A DNA stretch of 16,343 nt from Dissophora ornata (Eukaryota > Mortierellomycota > Mortierellomycetes > Mortierellales > Mortierellaceae), in the NCBI GenBank assembly GCA_025201705.1, contig MU617305.1:1-16343 (forward strand). Reading direction: 5' to 3'. Under the pieces are notes generated by a model. It saw nothing but the letters and a program-made list of their open reading frames with translations, had not been told where the DNA came from and ran no database searches. The position numbers and the translations under genes are program-made. Below, piece after piece: positions 1 to 8,019 of the stretch (positions are counted from its first letter, which is position 1; each line of letters starts with the position of its first letter).

Positions 1-312
1 TGTAGAAATCTACGAATAATGTCCCCCTTCGCAATGAAGGTATCCACCAACGCTATATAACCAGTCGCGTTCCCACGGCCTAACCCAGTGGGCCCACGCA
101 ACTATTGCCACCCCTCGTCAGGGTGTTAGCCCATTTTTCTTCAAGCTGGCGATAAACAGCACATCCTCCACTGCATTGCCCCGACTGCAGCTCCCAAAAG
201 CGAGCACGAGCAGTGCAAAGTCCTACGTCATAATGAGTATGGTTGACTTTTTTATTGAAAGGACGCAATGAGCAAAGAAATAAGGGGGAAAGAAGAAAAA
301 GAAAAATAAGAT
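1..312. other. 3' flank of GBE1, no clear gene
   Basis: This stretch lies downstream of the branching-enzyme stop codon on the minus strand. It should hold that gene's 3' UTR and whatever lies beyond it. Each minus-strand frame is open for part of the length, the longest from 268 to 80, but none resembles a family I recognise. Positions 2-13 form a small inverted repeat (GTAGA-AA-TCTAC) at the window edge, too short to interpret. I see no tRNA or repeat array. Confidence 0.5.
251..256 (-). terminator. Poly(A) signal AATAAA of GBE1
   Basis: The plus strand reads TTTATT, so the minus strand carries a canonical AATAAA hexamer 57 nt after the TAG stop (313-315) of the branching-enzyme gene. A T-rich stretch on the minus strand lies between stop and hexamer. 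Position and sequence fit a cleavage/polyadenylation signal. No transcript end is visible, so this is an inference from the motif. Confidence 0.55.
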
Positions 313-3300
313 CTACTCAGCCTTGACAAGAACCAACGCTGTGCGAGATGGAATATAGACCTGGATGTACTGGTCATGACCCGACCAAGACCCCGGTGTC
401 GAGAAATAGACGCTATCATTATTGACACGGGCATGGCCACCAAATCGTTCCTCGTCCGAATTAAGCAGGACTTTGTATTTTCCTGGAGAAGGAACTGCAA
501 TGCGGTAATCCGTGAAGGACTTTGTAGAGTGGAAGTTGAAGATGAACACAGCCCCTGCACGATCAAATACTAGGACCTTATCGCCTTCATGCTTCCAGGA
601 GACGAATCCCTGTTGTTTTTTTTTTTTTTTGAAATAGCGTATGGAGGGTGAGCAACACGCAAGGCTGTCGACTTTACAAGACGCAGAGGGGAAGAAGGGG
701 CTGTTTGGACGTACCTGAGATGCGCTGAGCCATCCGACTTGGGTCTCGTCATTATTCATGGCGCCATCAAAGTCGTTCAAAAACTTGTATCTCAGTAGTG
801 GGTCATCCACCACATTCCATTGCCGGCGAGCATAGTGGAAAGATGAGTTGTTGCCTTCGCGAGGGAAATCAAGCCATTCAGGATGACCAAACTCGTTTCC
901 TATAAAGTTCAGGTAACCTTCTCCTCCGAGTGTATGCGTGACAAGTCTAGATTGATCATGTAGAATACGGTGATCGTGCAAGACATGTGTCAGCAACCAG
1001 ATACGAGCGTAAAACGCATAGCATGTGAGCGACTGCGATTGACATGCGTAATATCTTAGTGTATGGTTTAATACCTGATCATTTTGTGCAGGGCCAGTCC
1101 ACGATCGATAATTGGTGTCAGCTCAGTAAGGACACTCATATGAGTGTACATCTCCCTGTCCATAAGCCAGAAAGCAATTGTCTTGTCGCCGACTAGAGCC
1201 TGGTCGTGGGACTCACAGTATGCGATTGAAGGTTCCTATTTATGCAGGTATACAGATGTAGTGCATAAGTCGACTTGATCCACATATACAGCTGGCTTGT
1301 GGTCCTAGCCATAGCGCTCCAATAAACATACCATGTATCTTCTGTTGGTCAAAGTGAAAACAATGTTGGCGATATTCCACTCGTCATCTGCCGTCTCCTT
1401 CAACAGTTTGATCCACATATCCGGGATCGCCATCGACAGACGGTAATCAAATCCAATGCCTCCCTCCGAAACTGGTCTGCAGAGCGTTGGCATCCCAGAG
1501 ACATCTAGCATAGTCGCGCCGCAAGGTCAGATGGGGCTATGGCTTCTCACAGTAGACAGCCATCTTGAATTCATAAAATCAAATCCATTATTCCAAGGCA
1601 AGGTCTTACCTTCTGCGATCGTGATGACTTGCGGGTACAGCTGGTGAAGCATATCATTGCCGATCATCAAGTAAACCACTGCCTCCAAATCCACGCCCTC
1701 TCCAAAGTATTCGTGATAGTTGCCTGAGAACCCGAACCCAATGCCATGATGCTTATACATCATGCTCGTCACGCCGTCGAATCGGAATCCATCAAAGCCG
1801 TAAACCTCCATATAGAACCGCAAGTTACTCAGCAGGAACCGCATGACCTCATAACTGCCGTAGTTGAACAGGCGTGAATCCCAAAGTTCATGTCGACCCT
1901 TGGCTCCCTCATGGAAATACTGGTGGTCACTGCCATCAAAATTGTTGAGTCCATCCAAAATGTTTTTACATGCGTGCGAGTGGACGACGTCGAGGAGCAC
2001 TGTGATGCCAAGGCCGTGGGCTGTGTCAATTAACTCCATCAGTTCCTCGGGTGTTCCTGAGATAATTATGAGAACATATAAAGGTCAGTGATGGCCTGAT
2101 CTCTGTCTCTGACCTATGGACCCGCGATCTCGTTGGTGTCTCGTAGCACGCAGTCGACAAAAAAGACAAGTACATACCATAACGACTGCTGGCGGCGAAA
2201 AAGCTGGTGACTTGGTATCCGAACGAGGCGTAGTAGGCATGCTCCATAATAGCCATCAGTTGGATTGTGTTGTATCCCAAGTTCTTGATCCGTGGAAGAA
2301 CATTTGCTGTGAACTCTGTAAACAGACCCACGCGGCCCTCCGTCGTGGCGATACCCACTAGTTACCAGATTGGCAATCCGTAGAACCGTGAGAACGTGGT
2401 CAAACCATCGACCTGTCATTGCTTATCGTGTAACGCCTTTGTTCCTGCTCACACGTTTTTTCTTTCGCTTCCCAAAAACTCACCATGGGCTTCGTAAACC
2501 TTGATACTCTTTGGTTTGGGGGGAGCTTTGTTTTTCCATTGGTACTTTTTTGGCGGATTCCAAAACACAGCGTCGTAGGTGGGTGATACGCTCAGGTCTT
2601 GCGTGACGCGGTGGACCCATGCTGGCAAGCGGTCAATACGAGTGCCATCGGGCTTGATCATGGTGATCTGGTGACAGAAAACGACCGAACAAGAATAACA
2701 AAGGAAATCAAAAGAAAAAAAGCTCTTAATAGTCCACTCAAATGCGCGGACACAGGCCTGACTGGACAGAAAGTAGACGATCGATCGATAAGAGATATGG
2801 TCCATACCTTGACTTTAGAGTTGTGCGCAATAGCTGGTGTTCCATCTGGATTGTTGGGCAAAAAGATTTCATACACTCCATAGTCGTCTTTCTTCATGCG
2901 GTGGCTCGTGGGATTCCACTGGTCTATTTGCAGTAGTAAAAGAAAACACAGAAAAAACGCATTCGGAAAGGAATGGAAGCACAATTGCAAAAGCGATGAC
3001 AGTCAAGGACAATATAGGTTGGGGCAACTAAGGCCCTTTTCGACTTTGCAAAAACAAAATAGCATGGTGCCCACTTCCAGAGATAGCAGTGTGTGGGTCA
3101 GTGACGAAAGTTGATACTGAAATCGCCAAATAAGAAGGCCTCGGCCGCGTTAGGGGCCCATTCTCTGTAGGAGATCCCCTTGTCCGAGATTTGGAACCCA
3201 AAGTGCTCGTAGCCTCGAGTGAACTTTTCGTAGCCACCCTGCTCGTCAATGATCTGCTTCCACTTTTTATATGCAGCATATCTGATCCGGAGTGAAGAGC

Positions 3301-3512
3301 AAGAGAAGGGATGTTGAGAAAAGAGTAAGTTGATAAGCACTAATCCTCGCCCCGTCAGCTGCTATTTGGAGGAGAGCGGCAGGTCGGCAGCTGTACCTCT
3401 CGAGCAACGAGGCCTTGTAGGGTGCCAGCCAGGGATCTAGCTTAATGACGCCGGCACCTTCTTCAAGGTGGTCCTGTACGGCATGTGCAGCGAGGTTATT
3501 GTGTGCGGCCAT
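313..3512 (-). CDS. GBE1: 1,4-alpha-glucan (glycogen) branching enzyme
   Basis: The enzyme cuts alpha-1,4 glucan chains and re-attaches them in alpha-1,6 linkage, making the branches of cytosolic glycogen. Ten exons on the minus strand: 3397-3512, 3118-3281, 2808-2923, 2484-2667, 2178-2357, 1610-2056, 1332-1504, 1075-1235, 715-946 and 313-609. All junctions are GT-AG and in phase, giving 689 aa (about 700 is usual). An N-terminal CBM48 module (about 65-170) includes [16 protein letters not shown]. The GH13 barrel shows DVVHSH (276-281), GFRFDGV with nucleophile D347, TIAED with acid/base E402, and ESHD with D471. The C-terminal all-beta domain ends in [14 protein letters not shown]. The ATG at 3512 is the first in-frame Met of a well-conserved first exon and has A at -3. 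All catalytic residues are intact, so the gene looks functional. The last intron (610-714) is unusual and is treated as a finding. Confidence 0.96.
610..714 (-). other. Stop-free 105-nt final intron of GBE1
   Basis: This intron has donor GTACGT and acceptor CAACAG. Its length is a multiple of three and it contains no in-frame stop, so retention would insert 35 residues between SASQ and GFVSW. On the minus strand the acceptor is preceded by fifteen A residues (plus-strand T-run 616-630) instead of a pyrimidine tract. Removal is supported because the flanking exons align continuously with the family across the junction. Confidence 0.8.
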
Positions 3513-3837
3513 ATTGAATATAAGGCAATAGCGAAAAGAAGAGGAGTCAGAGGAGCGACAGGAATGACAGGGATGAGAAGGATGAGGAGAATGAGGAGGC
3601 TGAGGACAAGGAATGCAGAGGAGAGAAAGGAAGCTGGAAGAATGAGGAAGGGAAGGGTGGAGGGTTTAGCAGGAAAAACAAGGCGCGTCATGCCCGTGCG
3701 CCTGTTTTTAACATCGACACGATATCCGCTATCTCTCCCACACCCCCGTGAGACCCATTCGCTCCGATTCATCCGTGTGTAATTATTGCGTCCGGCGATT
3801 CAACGGTAAAATACGCTTTTCCCCACGCAGTGATTGA
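3513..3837 (-). promoter_or_regulatory. Purine/pyrimidine-skewed GBE1 upstream region
   Basis: This is the sequence directly upstream of the branching-enzyme ATG. From about 3533 to 3675 the plus strand is strongly purine-rich with many GAGG/GATGAGAA units, so the gene's sense strand is a CT-rich tract, as is common in fungal promoters and 5' UTRs. I see no clear TATA box. A minus-strand open frame (3437-3772) across the tract translates to a hydrophobic Leu/Ile/Pro string typical of CT-rich DNA. It is out of frame with the enzyme, so I do not call it a gene. Confidence 0.45.
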
Positions 3838-4858
3838 TTTCTTATTTCGCATACTACTGCAGAAGAAAAGAACCCTCCTATTGAGTTTCTTATCAACTGC
3901 AATTATATTCGGCGAGTCATACACCTAGAGCGCATGAAGGTTTCCCAAAAATACAAAGATGTTGTGAAGAGCGCAGAGAAAGACAAAGTCAGAGGAACAT
4001 TCTGGGGCAACATCGAGAAGATCCAGATTGCAGAGTTTCCGTGTACAGTAGCTGGAAATGGACCTGTGGCTGCTACTCTCTCCACATCAGATTATGAGCG
4101 AGAACAAGCTGATAGCCTGCATGAACTCCACACATAAAACTGTTAAAGCATTGAGGCCTATTAGGGTAAGCCGCCCGTAAGGCGCCTCGCACATACGTCC
4201 GTGTATCTGTTTACAACCCTTGTGAAAGGCCGCCAAGGCCAGCGTGGAATCCCTGTTGCATAGACGATTACCAACTCTGAATCACCACCTAATCACCTGG
4301 CTGACCTGGCTGACCTGGCTGACCTGGTTCACGACAGCATGCAAGACGGAGAAGTTCATTGTGGATTGTGCAGCGGTCGAATGCGACAAGTTGCTACCTG
4401 ACCTGAACAACATTCGCCACGCAACGTCCAAGGAGAAACTGTTCGAGCTGTGGAATACGTTAAGGGAAACAATAAGAAAACGAAGCGTTTGATCAAGGGG
4501 TGACCTTTGACAGGGAGGTACGGCATTTGTCGCGTGAAGATGCACCTGCACAACGGACGTTCTCCACAGACCCACCAGCACGTGGCCGCAAATAATGCTT
4601 GCACGCGAAATATACGAAAGGGTTGAAGAAACATTTCTGTACTATCGATCTATCAGTCTATCAACCAGCATGCGGAATGCAAATGCCATCCTCGATGCTG
4701 CTGGTCGCTGGTTCTCTACCAAGCAACCGCCCGTTTCTCCTTCGCCCACCATGGCCATCCATCGCTGTGGTGACGGAACACCGTGCTTGTTGTTCAGTTT
4801 ATTGCCTGTGCTTGAACGCGCGCTGCTACACTCCTGTCATGTCCGTAGTGACATATAA
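3838..4858 (+). pseudogene. Unidentified, possibly decayed plus-strand coding stretch
   Basis: I do not recognise this sequence. Three plus-strand open pieces follow one another. Piece A (3838-4137, Met at 3934) includes the segment DKVRGTFWGNIEKIQI. Piece B (4244-4492) includes KFIVDCAAVECDK and KEKLFELWNTLRE. Piece C is open from about 4532 to 4858 and includes ARRIYERVEE-like text (AREIYERVEETFLYY). B and C share a frame but are separated by stops at 4490, 4508 and 4529; A is in another frame. The pieces have a balanced, globular-looking composition, unlike the shadow frames nearby. I found no convincing intron set that joins them. A canonical AATAAA follows piece C directly. It may be a relic of a gene or element, a multi-exon gene I cannot splice, or chance open frames. 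Confidence 0.25.
4296..4331 (+). repeat. 9-bp tandem repeat, four units
   Basis: Three perfect copies of CCTGGCTGA are followed by a fourth, CCTGGTTCA, without spacers. In the frame of the neighbouring open stretch this reads as repeats of Thr-Trp-Leu, which is unlikely to be a real protein segment. Each unit contains CTGAC across the junction, a branch-site-like motif, so the array could lie inside an intron. Confidence 0.85.
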
Positions 4859-4942
4859 ATAAACCAAAATAAGCTATATACACAATACACAAAACGATGG
4901 CGCATGTTCACAATGCCCTCTGCCTCCCTTATCCTAAATAAA
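4858..4942 (+). terminator. Two plus-strand AATAAA signals
   Basis: Canonical AATAAA hexamers sit at 4858-4863 and 4937-4942 on the plus strand. The first directly follows the stop that ends the unidentified open stretch. They would suit a plus-strand transcript converging on the NBR1-like gene. AATAAA is common by chance in AT-rich DNA, so the support is weak. On the minus strand I see no canonical hexamer for the NBR1-like gene. Confidence 0.3.
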
Positions 4943-5034
4943 GTTCAGCAAATACGTTTTTGTTGGCGCCAGTATCTTCATAAAAAAAGAAAAGAGTGGT
5001 CAATGCTTCGAGAGACATAGACGGGACCTCTCCG

Positions 5035-7573
5035 TTACATGTCCTCCTCCGTGTTCACAACTACAAACTCATCGTCCGAGTCCTCTTCCTTCGCCTCCTC
5101 CACCTCTTCCTTCGCCTCCTCCACCTCTTCCTTCGTCTCCTCCACCTCCTCCATCTGCTGTGCGGCGGGCACAGACACGATAGGCGCAGGCACGACAGGC
5201 GCAGGCACGGCGGGCACAGGCGCGACTGGAGCCTCCTCAACCACAACGCTATCGTTGAGCAACATGACAGCGTCAGCAACAGCAATAGCCACGGCACCAA
5301 CACCAACAAACTTCAATATAGCGCAATGTACAGCCGCACTTACTCGCACCAGACGCGATGTCCAAAGCGCTCACCAGATGGCGATACCAGGCGCCAGTAT
5401 CTGCAAACCAACGAGAAAAAAAAAAAAAAAAAGAAAAAAAAAAAACTGTGTTGTTAATAAGCACGTCCATGTTACAGCCATGATGAGCGTTGTGATGCCT
5501 CGACTTACGAAATGTAGCGGCCTGGGTGAGTGGGAGCCTTAAGGTTGGCAGTAATGCAGAGGGCCTCATCGGCACCAACAGGGCTGACCTTTACTTCGGG
5601 GCTGTTCACATCTGCATCTTCGTCCTTGAACATTCTGTCGCCACCAACAAACTGGAGCACAATTCCCTCGGGCCACTCATTAGGTCCAGGGTTGACCATC
5701 TCCCAGATCTTGACGAACTCAGATCCAGGCCTGACCACAGCGCCATCCTTGAATGTGATATCCTTGACAAAACGTGCCTTCAATGTCTCCTTAGGTACTC
5801 TATGTTATTGCAAACGCGTGCAAAAAATCACCCAAGGTTAATCGCAATGGTCCATGTCACGGATGTGAAGAAAGCATACAGATCGGCAACAATACTTACC
5901 GTGGGGCAGCATCCTGCGACGAAGTCTGAGAGACAGCATCGTGGCTGGGCTTGCAAGCCTCTGCCATAGGGCAGGTCCGACCAGTCTGCTGAGGATGGTG
6001 GCAAACGGTCGTACCCCAGCCCTTCTGATACATGTTGGGCAGGACAGGGGTCGTAGCGGCCATGCGAGCAGCAATGGGCTTGCGAATCTTCAAGAAGATA
6101 TGGCTAGGGTCGTGAACGGGCTCCGGCAGTGCCTCGCAGTTGCCGCAGAGATCGTAATCCGCGCAGTTTCCGCACTGGGACAGATACGGTTATATTAGGT
6201 TATATTAGCATGTGTGTAACACTTGATCTTATCCCCCAATCAATGCACGAAGAGGGTAAACACATACATGGTATCGAACGCCATAAATATCGCTGTTGCA
6301 GCCATCGCACACCACGTTGTAGTGTGGGGTTTGGTCCACCTTGACTTTGACCTGGCCAGGGTAGGCGATGGGAATAAAGGTGTGGTCCTTGTGCTGGGAC
6401 TTGGCCGAGGGCAGACAGGACTCGCACAGGTCGTAGTCTGGGCACTGAAAGCACTTGTGTCTGACGCCGATGATTGGGTTCAAGCACAGATCGCACGAAG
6501 CGTGGTGAAACACGACATCTTGGCGGCGAGTGTAGCGTGACCTGGTGGTGGGACGCTCGGCCTCTTCCACATACTTTTCGATGGGGGCGAAGGTGTGGTG
6601 GGGGTGTCGTAGGCCAGCAAGGCCGTGGCAGTTCTGGCACAGGTCATAGTTGTCGCAGTCTTGACACTTCCAGCGGACACCGCGGACGGTGTTCAAGCAA
6701 ATGTCGCAGTAAACGCTGTAGTGCACGGCTTCTACAAGGGCGAAGCGGGGTGGACAGGTGGACAGGGGCGAGGTGAGCATCAGCACCAAAAATGGAAGTA
6801 AAAATGAACGCAGCGCATTATGCGTGACTGGAGACAAGTCTTCGAGAGCACTCGCAGGCCACCAAGCAAGTGCAAGTATCAACTGAACCAGCTGGACCGA
6901 GTCCTACCTTTAAGCGGCTTCTCCTCAGAGACATTGCTCTTCTCAGACCGACTCTCCAGTGAGAGGTCCTTCAACGCCTTCTTCAAAGCCGGAATCGCGT
7001 CCTCTTGGGCACTGGGGGTCTCTGCAGAATTCACACGTCAAACAAGGATAAATTACGTTAGCTTGCTGTGAGCCCCTCAAAAAACTCGCCACGTTCCATG
7101 TCGCAAGTTAAGCGGCCAAAGCCATGTCAAATACCTTGTTCACAAGGCTCCACGTCGAGACGGATGACCACCATGGTAGGGCTGGGCTGAGCTTGCTTGC
7201 CAAACGTCGTGATGGCCTCGAGCACATCGGCGTCGGTCTTGATTGTCTTGCGGGCGCCATTTTGGTCTTCATAGGAAAGTGTCATGTTGTTCTTGTTGAA
7301 CAATACGCAAATCTGATGTTCCAACAAAAGGGTTTCTTGAGTGAGACAGCTTCAAGTGTTACAGCATGTGGCCATCGCTTGATGGATAGGACGCCTCAAA
7401 AGTGTAAGGGTGTGAAAGCTTCCTTCTATTGTTGAGACGCTAAGACGTACCTTGTCATGGAGGGTTTTGTAGGAGAGCTTCTCAGCATCCTGCTCAAGGT
7501 TGCTCAGGTGGATGTTGGCGAGGGTGAAGCGCCTAAACTCCGCCAGGCAGGTGGCCTTTACAACGCAGAACAT
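5035..7573 (-). CDS. NBR1: NBR1-like selective autophagy receptor (PB1, 3xZZ, FW, LIR)
   Basis: NBR1 proteins bind cargo and tether it to lipidated Atg8 on the phagophore. Eight minus-strand exons: 7451-7573, 7135-7312, 6908-7021, 6268-6731, 5900-6174, 5509-5799, 5344-5400 and 5035-5248. All are GT-AG and in phase, giving 571 aa. Domains: PB1 (3-92) with basic K6 and R14/R15 and an acidic patch E56-D57, D68, D70, E73; ZZ1 (142-189; C147, C150, C161, C164, C170, C173); ZZ2 (214-260; C218 to C244); ZZ3 (275-323; C280 to C306); a Cys/His-containing linker (324-392); and the FW domain (394-504) with its four tryptophans W417, W427, W484 and W499. A Pro/Val/Ala linker, an acidic heptad repeat (534-556) and EFVVV (561-565) follow. 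There is no C-terminal UBA, unlike animal and plant NBR1. S. pombe Nbr1 is also a multi-ZZ/FW protein, so this fits the fungal branch. The last junction restores GHRVWCDVVVEE, as FW domains usually end. The ATG at 7573 precedes the first PB1 strand directly. Confidence 0.92.
5056..5082 (-). other. LIR/AIM-like Atg8-binding motif in NBR1 tail
   Basis: Residues 557-565 read DSDDEFVVV. F562-V-V-V565 fits the [W/F/Y]-x-x-[L/I/V] core, and the acidic residues before it (including D559, D560, E561) are typical of strong Atg8-interacting motifs. It lies ten residues from the C-terminus in a region expected to be disordered. Binding is inferred from the motif only. Confidence 0.65.
5083..5151 (-). 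repeat. 21-bp tandem repeat coding EEVEEAK heptads
   Basis: The last NBR1 exon contains three near-identical 21-bp units encoding EEVEETK, EEVEEAK and EEVEEAK, followed by EE. The nucleotide copies are almost identical, pointing to recent expansion or slippage. Val and Ala fall at 3/4 spacing, so a short charged helix or coiled coil is possible. It separates the Pro/Val linker from the LIR-like motif. Confidence 0.85.
5161..5232 (-). repeat. Pro/Val/Ala-rich linker repeats in NBR1
   Basis: Residues 507-530 form a low-complexity linker built from short APV/PAP/VPA units, with partly repeated GTGCCTGCGCCT-type DNA. It joins the end of the FW domain to the acidic repeat and probably acts as an extended flexible spacer. 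Confidence 0.7.
5415..5445 (-). repeat. Long polypyrimidine tract in NBR1 intron 6
   Basis: The plus strand has 18 A, one G, then 12 A. On the gene's strand this is T12-C-T18, which ends 14 nt before the acceptor GTTTGCAG of the intron 5401-5508, so it can serve as the polypyrimidine tract. Confidence 0.8.
6188..6207 (-). repeat. Duplicated 10-bp branch-site-like unit in NBR1 intron 4
   Basis: The plus strand reads GGTTATATTA twice in tandem. On the gene's strand this places two CTAATAT motifs upstream of the acceptor GTCCCAG at 6175, so the intron (6175-6267) appears to carry duplicated branch-site candidates. Confidence 0.5.
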
Positions 7574-8019
7574 GTCTTGGCAAGTGTCGGATAGGAATAT
7601 CGCGAAGCGTGGAGTGGGGTGTCAAGTGCCAGGAAAGAGTGGTAAAGATGATAAAGTCGGTAAGTAAAGATATTAGTGTACGTCTGGGCGATGGAGAGGT
7701 TCACGAAGGCCGAATGGGTGGATGAGTAAGAATGGGAACAGAACCAACACTGGCGTATGCTGTATGGCTTTCTAAAAAAAAAAAAAGAAAAGACGTACTG
7801 CGCTTATTGGCGGTTCATGTGGGACCAAATCAGCGTCGCTATCTTGACCCATCACATGATCGTTGTTGGAGTGGGCTTATTTCCAACATGCGCTACGCCA
7901 CCTTTGGATCTTCCATGTCCATTCGCACATGCCTTTACTCCCTGACCTGACCTGACCCGACCCAACCATCCATCCTTCATCCATCGACTCTAGCCCCATC
8001 ACTCGTGTCTATTTCAGCC
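7574..8019. promoter_or_regulatory. Divergent NBR1/Prp22 promoter region
   Basis: The NBR1-like gene (minus, ATG 7573) and the Prp22 gene (plus, ATG 8020) are transcribed apart from this 446-bp region, so they probably share regulatory sequence. Visible elements are a reverse CCAAT (ATTGG, 7805-7809) near the middle, an A13 tract (7774-7786), and pentanucleotide repeats with CATCC-rich sequence just upstream of Prp22. I see no TATA box close to either start. On the minus strand the A13 tract reads as a T-run ending in AG, so it could be the acceptor of a 5'-UTR intron of the NBR1-like gene. Confidence 0.55.
7941..7965 (+). repeat. CCTGA pentanucleotide tandem repeat
   Basis: Three exact CCTGA units are followed by two variants, CCCGA and CCCAA, ending 54 nt upstream of the Prp22 ATG. 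The array probably lies in the promoter or 5' UTR and may be length-variable. Confidence 0.75.

Noticed and set aside
3437..3772. Minus-strand open frame coding a hydrophobic Leu/Ile/Pro-rich peptide
   Set aside because: It is the translation of a CT-rich leader tract, overlaps GBE1 exon 1 in another frame and has no domain; low-complexity DNA explains it.
4996..5542. Two plus-strand open frames with Arg/His-rich and Ser/Thr-rich repeats
   Set aside because: They are antisense to the repetitive last NBR1 exons and to the A-rich intron; the repeats mirror the GAGGAG-type coding repeats of the real gene.
6200..6680. Minus-strand His/Arg/Pro-rich frames within the ZZ exon
   Set aside because: They are out-of-frame shadows of the ZZ1-ZZ3 coding exon, whose Cys pairs and spacing identify the correct frame.
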